Assembly (NCBI GenBank): GCA_964596685.1
Contig: CAZQVA010000012.1
Coordinates: 1 to 60,678, forward strand
Length of the DNA stretch: 60,678 nucleotides
Direction: 5' to 3'
Source: CAZQVA01 sp964596685
GTDB taxonomy: Bacteria; Chlamydiota; Chlamydiia; Chlamydiales; VFKH01
Position 1 is the first letter of the stretch, and the number at the start of each line of letters is the position of its first letter. Below the pieces are notes generated by a model. The model was not told the DNA's origin. It was given only the letters and a program-made list of their open reading frames with translations, and searched no databases. A program made the position numbers and the translations under genes. Positions 1 through 7,051 of this stretch are shown here, piece after piece.

Positions 1-4
1 AAAG

Positions 5-47
5 TGTTACCTATGTCTGTAAATAAGTTGTTACCTATGTTTGTAAA
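5..47. repeat. Two tandem 19-bp direct repeats, possible IS end
   Basis: Two near-identical 19-mers of the form TGTTACCTATGTYTGTAAA start at 5 and 29, 24 bp apart, differing at one base. Short tandem copies of this sort occur at the ends of some DDE-transposase elements, so this may be the right end of an insertion sequence whose body lies left of the window. No transposase is visible here, so the assignment is an inference. Confidence 0.4.
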
Positions 48-65
48 CCGGACCAGAGAGGGGAT

Positions 66-473
66 ATGAATGATTTGGTTAACCAAGATATATCTGAAAA
101 AGTAGATGATTCTATAACAGGTAATATTATTGGGGCTGCTATTGATGTTCATCGTGCGCTGGGTCCAGGCTTGCTTGAATCGGCCTATGAAGCTTGTTTC
201 GTTTATGAGCTAAAACTAAGGCAACTGAAGGTAGAATCACAGAAACCTCTCCCCATCTTCTATAAAGATGTTATACTCGACTGTGGGTATCGTCTCGATT
301 TAGTTGTTGAAGATCAGGTCATTGTAGAAATTAAGTCAGTGACTGCAATAGCACCAATACATGAAGCGCAATTATTATCTTACTTACGACTTTATAGTAC
401 GTGTACTCGAGGATTGTTGATTAATTTTAATGTAAAACGCTTGGTAGAAGGTATTCGTCGAATAAAGATATAA
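66..473 (+). CDS. GxxExxY family protein (PD-(D/E)XK nuclease-like)
   Basis: This is a 135-residue protein of the GxxExxY family. The defining motif is GLLESAY at residues 35-41. A PD-(D/E)XK-type core follows: Asp78, then Glu88-Ile-Lys90, then Gln102 in a QLLSYL segment, so all expected catalytic positions are present. The family is widespread in environmental bacteria; a nuclease fold is predicted and the biological role is not established. There is no signal peptide or membrane helix, so it should be cytoplasmic. A degenerate copy of the CTCTGTGG hairpin repeat begins 4 bp after the stop codon, and the same hairpin forms the core of two MITE-like elements at 34.1 and 51.4 kb. Direct repeats lie just upstream. 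The gene therefore sits in mobile-element surroundings. Family call is secure; function is open. Confidence 0.85.
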   Translation: MNDLVNQDISEKVDDSITGNIIGAAIDVHRALGPGLLESAYEACFVYELKLRQLKVESQKPLPIFYKDVILDCGYRLDLVVEDQVIVEIKSVTAIAPIHEAQLLSYLRLYSTCTRGLLINFNVKRLVEGIRRIKI

Positions 474-476
474 AAA

Positions 477-520
477 CCCCTCAGCGTGCTCTGCGGGCTA
501 TGTGGTAAATAAATTATTTA
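477..520. repeat. Degenerate half-copy of the CTCTGTGG hairpin repeat
   Basis: The sequence just after the GxxExxY stop codon contains GTGCTCTGCGG and TGTGGTAAATA. It aligns, with a few substitutions, to the left arm of the internal hairpin of the elements at 34090-34398 and 51407-51710, including the trailing AT-rich stretch. No matching right arm is seen here, so this is a single arm or decayed copy. Confidence 0.6.
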
Positions 521-547
521 GGTTGACTTACGCGCATTTTTGTTATT

Positions 548-563
548 AGCCTTTCAAAAGGCT
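548..563 (-). terminator. Short hairpin after the fatty-acid hydroxylase gene
   Basis: AGCCTT and AAGGCT form a 6-bp stem around a four-base loop, immediately beyond the stop codon of the minus-strand hydroxylase gene. The downstream T-run is poor, so termination efficiency is uncertain. Confidence 0.35.
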
Positions 564-564
564 C

Positions 565-1179
565 TCAAGGTTCTTTATGCTTCCATTTTGTGTGAAAGAG
601 ATGGTCCCATAGAGAAGACGATACGCCAAAGTTGTTTTCTGCATGTGTATGGTGGATAAGATGATGGGCCCACAGTTTGCGCAAGAATTTTGGAGCCATG
701 AGATGATGAATGCTATAATGAATGCTGTCGTATAGCGCTGCTCCCAGTAAAAAGCCGGCAAAAAACACAAAGGAATAGACGCCTAAGAGTAAATAGAAAA
801 AGACATATAGGACACCTGCCAAAATGATAAATAGAGCCGGGGGCATCATCAAGCGCATCTTGTCTTTGGTAAAATCGTGGTGGACACCGTGGATCAAAAA
901 ATGGAGTTTTGCAAAGCGCGGATGCTTTTCAAACGCATGGAAGACGAAACGATGTAAAATATACTCTACCAAGGAAAAGCAAAATGTTCCCGCAATAAAT
1001 AAACTACAGGCTAGCAGCCCCCAGGGGACGACATGAAAGTGGACATTGAGAAAGAGAAAGAATGCAATCAACAATCCATAAAAGGGTAGCACCACATAGG
1101 GCGGTGCGAGTGTTGTAAGTTCTAAAATGGGACACTGGAAAATTCTACACTGTGTCCCATAGAGAGGAGTGTCCTTCAT
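565..1179 (-). CDS. Fatty acid 2-hydroxylase-like membrane di-iron protein
   Basis: A 204-residue integral membrane protein of the fatty acid hydroxylase superfamily. Two hydrophobic segments precede EYILHRFVFH, and all histidine clusters of the di-iron site are visible in order: HRFVFH, HGVHHD, HYSIHH and HHLIHH. The trailing NFGVSSSLWD is typical of fatty acid 2-hydroxylases (FA2H/Scs7 type), which add a 2-OH to the acyl chain of sphingolipids; bacterial sterol desaturase-like relatives are usually more divergent. The cytochrome b5 domain of eukaryotic FA2H is absent, so a separate electron donor would be needed. No lipid gene lies next to it; transaldolase follows on the same strand. An action on host-derived or self-made sphingolipid is an inference. 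The superfamily is certain; the exact substrate is not. Confidence 0.85.
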   Translation of the reverse strand: MKDTPLYGTQCRIFQCPILELTTLAPPYVVLPFYGLLIAFFLFLNVHFHVVPWGLLACSLFIAGTFCFSLVEYILHRFVFHAFEKHPRFAKLHFLIHGVHHDFTKDKMRLMMPPALFIILAGVLYVFFYLLLGVYSFVFFAGFLLGAALYDSIHYSIHHLMAPKFLRKLWAHHLIHHTHAENNFGVSSSLWDHLFHTKWKHKEP

Positions 1180-1200
1180 AACACCTTCAACATGACTCCG

Positions 1201-2166
1201 TTATGCTTTGGAGAGCTCCGTTTTCAGCATGCTTTCTAGTTTTTCCAAGTCTCTGCCAAAGAGGCGGATCCCTTCTGAAAGCTTTTCTACAGCCATTTGG
1301 TTTGTATTAAAAAGATAATGGAATTGCCCTTGATCAAAAGTGATACGCTCTAGAGGTAGAGTTTTAGCTGTTTCTGCATTTAATTTGCGTGGCACTGGTG
1401 CATTGGTGTTTTGCAGGATTTCTAAATATTTAGGAGCAATGGTCAATAAGTCAGACCCAGCGAGTTCTAAGATTTCGCCTACATTGCGGAAACTAGCCCC
1501 CATGATTTGAGTGGGGTAGCCAAATTTCTTGTAGTAGTTAAAAATTTCCGTGACAGAATGTACCCCAGGGTCATCTGCAGGCGCAAAAGACTCCTTTTGA
1601 TCATGTTTGAGGTACCAATCGTGGATCCGCCCTACAAAAGGAGAGATTAAGGTAGCTTTTGCTTCCGCCGCCGCAATTGCTTGATAAAGAGAAAACATCA
1701 ATGTCATATTGCAATGAATGCCTTCTTTTTCTAATTGTCTTGCAGCCTCAAATCCTTCCCAAGTGGAGGCAAGTTTAATGAGGATGCGTTTGCGATCAAT
1801 GCCATCTTTTTCGTAGAGGCTGATGAGAAATTTGGCGCGGGCAATACTTTTATCCGTGTCATAAGAAAGACGCGCATCTACTTCTGTTGAGACTCGTCCA
1901 GGTACTATTTTTAGAATTTCTTTTCCAAAATCCACCGTCAAACGATCTAGGGTATATTGTAGTTGGAATTCTTTGGAGGGTGCATTTTGTTTGCCCCATG
2001 CAATCGCTTCTTTAACAAGATATTGATATTCAGGTAGTTGGGCAGCAGCAAATATCAAAGAAGGATTAGTTGTTGCATCCGTCGGCGTATATTTTTGAAT
2101 TTCGCGAATATTTCCAGTGTCAGCTACAACTGTAGTGATTTTTTTTAACTCTTCTAATTGAGACAT
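1201..2166 (-). CDS. tal: Transaldolase
   Basis: A 321-residue class I transaldolase, TalB type, which transfers a dihydroxyacetone unit between sedoheptulose-7-phosphate and glyceraldehyde-3-phosphate in the non-oxidative pentose phosphate pathway. The Schiff-base lysine is Lys131 in the conserved ILIKLASTWEG, and the N-terminal DATTNPSLI is also present. Length matches the E. coli enzyme. The ATG at 2166 is preceded by a G-rich Shine-Dalgarno; the reading frame stays open for 49 more codons upstream, but that extension has no family similarity. The gene lies next to the V-ATPase operon, as I recall for Chlamydia. Gnd in this window is the oxidative-branch partner. Confidence 0.95.
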   Translation of the reverse strand: MSQLEELKKITTVVADTGNIREIQKYTPTDATTNPSLIFAAAQLPEYQYLVKEAIAWGKQNAPSKEFQLQYTLDRLTVDFGKEILKIVPGRVSTEVDARLSYDTDKSIARAKFLISLYEKDGIDRKRILIKLASTWEGFEAARQLEKEGIHCNMTLMFSLYQAIAAAEAKATLISPFVGRIHDWYLKHDQKESFAPADDPGVHSVTEIFNYYKKFGYPTQIMGASFRNVGEILELAGSDLLTIAPKYLEILQNTNAPVPRKLNAETAKTLPLERITFDQGQFHYLFNTNQMAVEKLSEGIRLFGRDLEKLESMLKTELSKA

Positions 2167-2185
2167 GGTACCCCCACTTATGACG

Positions 2186-2671
2186 TTATAATCTCTTGTA
2201 TAATTTAATAAATTCTTTTCCGCCACTGATTTCTGCATGATAGCCATTGCATTCAATAGTGATAGATGAATGTTGTAAGAGCGCGGAAATAATATAGGCA
2301 GTAGCTCTAGCATCTAGTTTAAGTCTTTGACCGCCCATATGCACGCGACCAAAATAATGTGCCACAGAGCCATTGCAAGAAAGAGTAAGAGCGATCATGT
2401 GATCCAGCTTACTTGCTTTCATCTTGCCATAATAGACGTCGATATATCCTTCTACGCCCTTTGTCGTATGGATCAGTTCTAGTCCAAGGCCATGACAAGT
2501 ATTCGCAGGTTGGAAATACAGGCGCATCGCTGATTGCTGTCTAGTAGATGCTTCCAATTTCTGAATGCGCCAGCCACACGTGGGCGTACAGCCTGTCTGT
2601 GTCAAAAGTAAAGTAAGAGCGCAATAGGATAGAAGAGCGCTACGTATTAATTTATGAATGGCCGTTTCCAC
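2186..2671 (-). CDS. Putative small lipoprotein, unknown function
   Basis: A 161-residue protein with a type II signal peptide: basic start, hydrophobic stretch, then a lipobox ending LLTQTGC with Cys28 as the lipidation site. The mature part carries several cysteines and an HGLGLELIHT segment but I recognise no domain. The start is a GTG that overlaps the end of the upstream small gene by 20 nt, suggesting translational coupling; no clear Shine-Dalgarno is visible. It belongs to a minus-strand run of four exported proteins ahead of transaldolase. The export prediction is solid, the function unknown. Confidence 0.65.
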   Translation of the reverse strand: METAIHKLIRSALLSYCALTLLLTQTGCTPTCGWRIQKLEASTRQQSAMRLYFQPANTCHGLGLELIHTTKGVEGYIDVYYGKMKASKLDHMIALTLSCNGSVAHYFGRVHMGGQRLKLDARATAYIISALLQHSSITIECNGYHAEISGGKEFIKLYKRL

Positions 2672-2855
2672 TGCTGTTAGAGGCTATAGCAATGGCCACA
2701 ACTGCAACTACAACGGTTAACCCAATAGCCACTGCTGAACCTGTAAGACCAGAAGAAGATCCTGCCTGAGCAGCTCTCGGTTGGTTTTGCGCATGCAGTT
2801 TGGGAGTGAGTGTGAGAAGTGAAAGAATAAGCGTTAAGCAAGCAATTTTTTTCAT
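2652..2855 (-). CDS. Tiny exported membrane protein, RAAxxG/His-Ser-tail family
   Basis: A 67-residue protein: signal peptide ending LHAQ (about residues 1-22), a short linker with RAAQAG, one hydrophobic Val/Ala/Ile helix (about 42-59) and the tail NSSGNGHS. The ATG has an AAGGAA ribosome site nine bases upstream. The same plan is seen in the next gene upstream (2882-3262) and in the pair at 42108-42314 and 42403-42627, which makes this a paralogous family. After signal cleavage only about 45 residues would remain, anchored by the single helix. No known family is recognised. The gene is real on the evidence of repeated architecture and start signal. Confidence 0.75.
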   Translation of the reverse strand: MKKIACLTLILSLLTLTPKLHAQNQPRAAQAGSSSGLTGSAVAIGLTVVVAVVAIAIASNSSGNGHS

Positions 2856-2881
2856 GAGTAATAGTTCCTTATGGAGTTGAA

Positions 2882-3262
2882 TTATGAGTGCGCAGAATGA
2901 CCATTAGTTATAAGTAGGGCAAGTGCAGTGACGACACCTACGACGAGAGCAGCCAAAAACATATCTTGCGGAGTAAGTCCCACAAAGCGACCTGCGCGGG
3001 CAGCGCGTTCAGTTCCTACACGTCCCTTATCATTATGGCTGCGTTGCACACCAACGTCATGATCAGAATATAGAGCATGAGAGACACCATGTGTGCCATT
3101 ATTTGGTGCAGGGGCCTGTGAAATGGTGATGGGACTAAAGGCGACCGGTAAGGTGCTACCCCAGTTGCGAATCGTCTGATTATATCCCTGTGCCGTCGTC
3201 TGGGATGTATTCAACCAGAGTGCTAACACAAGGGACATGATGAAGCAGTGACGCCAAGCCAA
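2882..3262 (-). CDS. Exported membrane protein with His-Ser tail
   Basis: A 126-residue protein with a signal peptide (about residues 1-25, ending TTAQG), a polar region of roughly 60 residues, the motif RAARAG, a membrane helix at about 101-118 and the C-terminal tail NGHSAHS. It is the longest of the four paralogues, differing by its polar insert. The start is TTG, chosen because an AAGGAG Shine-Dalgarno sits about eight bases upstream; the next ATG, eight codons in, lacks one. It ends 26 bp before the next small family member, so the two are probably co-transcribed. Function unknown. Confidence 0.7.
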   Translation of the reverse strand: MAWRHCFIMSLVLALWLNTSQTTAQGYNQTIRNWGSTLPVAFSPITISQAPAPNNGTHGVSHALYSDHDVGVQRSHNDKGRVGTERAARAGRFVGLTPQDMFLAALVVGVVTALALLITNGHSAHS

Positions 3263-3290
3263 AAGGGTAACTCCTTAAAACTCCGCCTTA

Positions 3291-3785
3291 TCAGGGGAGG
3301 ATTTTGAATGATTTGAACGAATTGTAGAAATTCTTGTAGTTTTTTGCAAACTCTGTGATTGAGGCAGTTGCAGTAATGACGTAGGCGACATTATCTTTGA
3401 CAAGAACACCTTGCAAAATGCGAGCTCTTCCACCGGGAAAAGGTGCTTCAGACTGACATAAGTGAATAATACCGGAGTCTGTTGTGATTTTTCCAGCCCA
3501 TTGAAACCTTTGACTAGGTTGATCTTCATAAGATTCTTCAATCGCGGCCAAATATTCCGTAAGTGTTAAGGAAGTCTCTTCTGTCGCAATATTAATGGAG
3601 GCAGGAAGATCCTTAAAATCGGGATTGCGCACAAAGAGTTTAATTTCAGTCGGTAATGTTTTAGTGTCTAAAATCTGCCAGCCAATCGGCGGCTGAATTT
3701 GACACTCTGTAGCATATGCCGTGGTAAAGAATAGGGACAAAAAAAAGAACAGACGTGTGATACTTTTAATCATGAATAGTGCCAT
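3291..3785 (-). CDS. Exported protein of unknown function
   Basis: A 164-residue protein with a clear cleavable signal peptide ending TAYATE near residue 27. The mature domain starts QPPIGWQI and ends in a hydrophobic VAYVITATAS strand followed by FYNSFKSFKIL. This pattern resembles PsbP/DUF1795-like domains, in which a late strand is followed by a helix with Phe-x-x-Ser-Phe. That assignment is from motif shape only. It would act in the periplasm or at the outer membrane. The gene is the first of the minus-strand run 3785 to 1201 and diverges from the V-ATPase operon across about 106 bp. Confidence 0.65.
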   Translation of the reverse strand: MALFMIKSITRLFFFLSLFFTTAYATECQIQPPIGWQILDTKTLPTEIKLFVRNPDFKDLPASINIATEETSLTLTEYLAAIEESYEDQPSQRFQWAGKITTDSGIIHLCQSEAPFPGGRARILQGVLVKDNVAYVITATASITEFAKNYKNFYNSFKSFKILP

Positions 3786-3821
3786 TTCTATAAAAATTCT
3801 AAGCGTCTTACAGCATATGGG

Positions 3822-3852
3822 TTGAAAAATATGGGTGTCAAGACTCTATAAT
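3822..3852 (+). promoter_or_regulatory. Candidate sigma-70-type promoter for the V-ATPase operon
   Basis: TTGAAA at 3822-3827 and a perfect TATAAT at 3847-3852 lie 40 bp before the first operon start. The 19-bp spacer is slightly long. This is the only good -10 box in the divergent intergenic region. Confidence 0.45.
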
Positions 3853-3891
3853 TGGGGCATTAATAAAGGTTTTCACCAGGCGGCTTGAATT

Positions 3892-4515
3892 ATGAAAATG
3901 TTGGAAAAGAGTCAGGATAAGATACAGCAGATCTGTGACCTGTTGAAATCTCAAGCGATAGAGCCGGGTAAACAAGAAGCTCAACGCATTATTGAAGAGG
4001 CTCAAAAGCAGGCTGCACAGATTATTTTAGAGGCCGAGAGAAAGGCACAAGATACCTTGCAAAAGTCCCGACGCACCTTGGAAAGCGAACGTTTGCTTTT
4101 TGATAATTCTCTTAAAGAAGCCTCAAAACAAGCTCTTGGGACATTGCGCGAAACTCTAGAAAATCAATTTTTTAGCGTTGCCCTGCGCCATGAGCTCACA
4201 AAAACAGCTCATGATCCTAAAGTGATTGCAGAGCTATTAAATGCCATTGTAAAAGCTTTAGATCGCGAAGGAACGCGCGCGAATTTTACTGCAATTTTGC
4301 CAGCCGGTACCGAGGTTAATGAAGTGCTGGGCCTATTATTCGACGATGTACGCGAGCGATTAAAAGCAGGGTCTGTAGAAGTCGGCGATTTTGGTGGTGG
4401 TGTGCGCCTCAAATTGCAAGATCAACATCTGACCTTTGATTTGTCGGAGAATGCCCTAAAAGAGCTTCTAGAGAAGCCATTGAGAAAAGAATTCCGAAAG
4501 TGGCTCTTTGCATGA
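3892..4515 (+). CDS. atpE: V-type ATP synthase subunit E
   Basis: A 207-residue peripheral-stalk subunit. The first 100 residues form a long charged helix (QEAQRIIEEAQKQAAQII) that pairs with another stalk component; the C-terminal half is a globular alpha/beta domain with VEVGDFGGGVRLKL. It links the A3B3 catalytic head to the membrane sector. It is the first gene of the operon and its stop codon overlaps the next start in an ATGA. Another in-frame ATG lies two codons downstream. The order matches the chlamydial V-ATPase operon. Confidence 0.9.
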   Translation: MKMLEKSQDKIQQICDLLKSQAIEPGKQEAQRIIEEAQKQAAQIILEAERKAQDTLQKSRRTLESERLLFDNSLKEASKQALGTLRETLENQFFSVALRHELTKTAHDPKVIAELLNAIVKALDREGTRANFTAILPAGTEVNEVLGLLFDDVRERLKAGSVEVGDFGGGVRLKLQDQHLTFDLSENALKELLEKPLRKEFRKWLFA

Positions 4516-5246
4516 CACAATACTACTTTCTAGCAACGATTCTTCCTCCACTCAATTTCGATAGCGAACCTGAGATTACTTTAGACGAAGCGATTGGTTT
4601 ACTCTTTATCAATTTTACGAAGAGCGACTATGAGATGTTGCAAATGATACGTCGCCTAATGGATTTGTATAATTTGCGCGCATTGTGGCTTAAAGAACCT
4701 GTAAGTCACTTGGGATCAATGACAAAAAGTGCGTTGCATGATGCTGCAGCGACTTATTCCGGGCTGCCTGATTATTGCTTAGACTTTTTGCAAAAATATC
4801 CCGAGACCTCTGCCCGGTTAGCGCATTTTCAAGTGCTTCTTTCAAATTTCTTTCAATATGAAAAGATTTCTTCGGATGGAATTGTAAAAAAGTATTTTGA
4901 TTTTGAACACTCCTTTTATGTGACAAAAGTGGCCTTAAGAGCTCGCAAACTAGGCCGCGATTTATTAAAAGAATTGGAATTTGAGGATCCCGATGCAGAG
5001 GAGGTCTTCAATGCGGTTTCACAAAAAGATCGTCCCGACTTTGAGCCTCAAGAGGGATTTGAACCCTTAAAATTGATTTATGAATCTCATGCCGATAATG
5101 CATTAAGTATGTTTTTAGAAGTTTGTCGCTGGAGATTCAATACCTTTGCAGAGTGGAGAGAAAATGACGCGTTTTCTACGGAGTCAATCATTGCGTACGT
5201 CTTGCAATTGATGGAATTGGAAAAGATACAGAGGATTCAAAAATGA
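4512..5246 (+). CDS. V-ATPase-associated DUF2764 protein
   Basis: A 244-residue protein starting MTQYYFLATILPPL, the hallmark N-terminus of the DUF2764 proteins found between atpE and atpA in bacterial V-ATPase operons of Chlamydiae, Spirochaetes and Bacteroidetes. It is mostly helical and soluble. By position and helical nature it is the probable functional equivalent of the missing subunit C (the central-stalk adaptor to the rotor ring), but this is an inference. The start chosen forms an ATGA overlap with atpE, and the gene itself overlaps atpA by 4 bp, so translation of the three should be coupled. Confidence 0.85.
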   Translation: MTQYYFLATILPPLNFDSEPEITLDEAIGLLFINFTKSDYEMLQMIRRLMDLYNLRALWLKEPVSHLGSMTKSALHDAAATYSGLPDYCLDFLQKYPETSARLAHFQVLLSNFFQYEKISSDGIVKKYFDFEHSFYVTKVALRARKLGRDLLKELEFEDPDAEEVFNAVSQKDRPDFEPQEGFEPLKLIYESHADNALSMFLEVCRWRFNTFAEWRENDAFSTESIIAYVLQLMELEKIQRIQK

Positions 5247-7051
5247 CCCAAAATATTGAGAATAACGACTCCTTGATAACTTCCCAAATAAGCCATTCGC
5301 ATGCGAAGGGCTGGGTAGTCAAAGCCTTTGGCAATCTTCTTCAGGTAAGATTTGAAGGAAATGTGCGTCAAGGGGAGGTAGCCTTTGTGCACGTAGGGGA
5401 GCAGCACCTTAAAGCAGAAGTTATTGAAATCAAAGGCAGTGAAGCAAAAATCCAGGTATTTGAAGATACTGTAGGTGTCGAACTGAATACTGAAGTGGCA
5501 TTTGTAGGCGATTTGCTTGAAGCTGAATTGGGCCCAGGTCTTTTAACCTCGATTTTTGATGGGTTGCAAAATCCTTTAGAAGCCGTTGCTGATGCAGCTG
5601 GTTTTTTCTTGCCCCGCGGTATTTATCTTTCTCCACTCGATCGTGCAAAACATTGGGATTATCTTCCTGTTGCGAAAATTGGCGATGAGCTGGTGCGTGG
5701 AAAAACACTGGGAACTACTTTAGAAGGTCGTTTTCAGCATCATGTCATGGTTCCCTTTTCAATGATGGGCAAATATAAGGTGACATGGGTGATTAAACCT
5801 GGTTCATATACGATTGACACTGTAGTTGCCAAGGTTGTGGATGAAGGTGGCAAAGAGTATGCATTGACCATGGTGCAAAAATGGCCCATTAAGCGCGCGC
5901 TTATCGAGGGGGAAAGAACGCGTGCTATCGATATGATGGATACGGGAAGTCGGATTATTGATACGCAATTTCCAATTGCTAAGGGAGGAACCTTCTGTAC
6001 GCCTGGACCTTTTGGCGCGGGTAAAACAGTGATCCAACACCACCTTTCAAAATATTCTTCAGTTGATATTGTGATCGTTGCTGCATGTGGAGAGCGTGCA
6101 GGTGAGGTGGTGGAGGTGTTGAGAGAATTCCCTCACTTGATCGATCCGCACACCTCTGAACCATTGATCAATCGTACAGTCATTATTTGCAACACCTCAT
6201 CAATGCCCGTGGCCGCGCGCGAATCATCGGTTTATTTGGCTGCGTCTATTGGTGAGTATTATCGTCAAATGGGCCTTAACGTTCTTCTGCTTGCTGACTC
6301 AACATCGCGTTGGGCACAGGCGCTGCGCGAAATATCGGGGCGTTTGGAAGAGATTCCTGGTGACGAAGCATTCCCAGCGTATTTGGCGTCGCGTATTGCT
6401 GAATTCTATGAGCGCGCTGGTGTTTTGTTGCTTGACGACGATCGCACGGGCTCAATGACAATTTGTGGAGCTGTTTCACCTGCGGGAGGTAACTTTGAAG
6501 AACCTGTCACGCAAGCGACTCTGGCTGTTGTAGGCGCCTTCCTTGGACTGTCGAGAGAACGTTCCGATGCGCGTCGCTACCCTGCTATTGATCCATTAAT
6601 CTCCTGGTCGAAGTATATTCCTGTTGTCTCAAGACAGATGAGTGGACAGGTTGAAAATTGGTTCGAGTTAGTTGTACGTGCCCAGAAGGTGCTGCAACAA
6701 GGTAATGAGATTGGCCGCCGCATGGAAGTCGTAGGTGAAGAGGCTGTTGCTCTGCAAGATATGCAAACATACTTGAAAGCTGAGCTTTATGATTTTAGTT
6801 ACCTGCAACAGAATGCCTTCGATAAAGAGGACGCCTATTGCCCTTTAACGCGTCAGATTGCCTTGTTCAAATTAATCAATAGCATCTTTGATGCGGATTT
6901 TGCCTTAAAAACGCATGACGAGCTACGCACCTTCTTCTTGTCATTACAAAACTCCATTAAAAACCTGAACTTCTTGCCCTTTGATTCACAACAATACCAA
7001 CAGGCTCTTCAAGAAATTCAAGCTCGTATTCAGGAGGCTCAAAGCAAATGA
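5243..7051 (+). CDS. atpA: V-type ATP synthase catalytic subunit A
   Basis: A 602-residue catalytic subunit that hydrolyses or makes ATP. The Walker A loop GPFGAGKT lies near residues 254-261, followed by ACGERAGEVVEVL and the Walker B-like LLLADSTSRWAQALRE. The non-homologous insertion typical of V/A-type A subunits is present before the P-loop. The N-terminus has about 20 extra polar residues before the beta-barrel. Overlaps with both neighbours (4 bp each) show tight coupling. In chlamydiae this enzyme is thought to exchange ATP obtained from the host for an ion gradient, or the reverse; Na+ versus H+ specificity cannot be read from this subunit. Confidence 0.97.
   Translation: MTQNIENNDSLITSQISHSHAKGWVVKAFGNLLQVRFEGNVRQGEVAFVHVGEQHLKAEVIEIKGSEAKIQVFEDTVGVELNTEVAFVGDLLEAELGPGLLTSIFDGLQNPLEAVADAAGFFLPRGIYLSPLDRAKHWDYLPVAKIGDELVRGKTLGTTLEGRFQHHVMVPFSMMGKYKVTWVIKPGSYTIDTVVAKVVDEGGKEYALTMVQKWPIKRALIEGERTRAIDMMDTGSRIIDTQFPIAKGGTFCTPGPFGAGKTVIQHHLSKYSSVDIVIVAACGERAGEVVEVLREFPHLIDPHTSEPLINRTVIICNTSSMPVAARESSVYLAASIGEYYRQMGLNVLLLADSTSRWAQALREISGRLEEIPGDEAFPAYLASRIAEFYERAGVLLLDDDRTGSMTICGAVSPAGGNFEEPVTQATLAVVGAFLGLSRERSDARRYPAIDPLISWSKYIPVVSRQMSGQVENWFELVVRAQKVLQQGNEIGRRMEVVGEEAVALQDMQTYLKAELYDFSYLQQNAFDKEDAYCPLTRQIALFKLINSIFDADFALKTHDELRTFFLSLQNSIKNLNFLPFDSQQYQQALQEIQARIQEAQSK

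Noticed and set aside
546..1036. Reading frames on both strands inside the fatty acid hydroxylase gene (74 and 70 codons)
   Set aside because: They are shadows of a gene with complete histidine motifs and have no ribosome site or family features.
2167..2313. 49-codon N-terminal extension of transaldolase
   Set aside because: The family starts at the ATG at 2166, which has a ribosome site; the extension overlaps the lipoprotein gene and shows no conservation-like motif.
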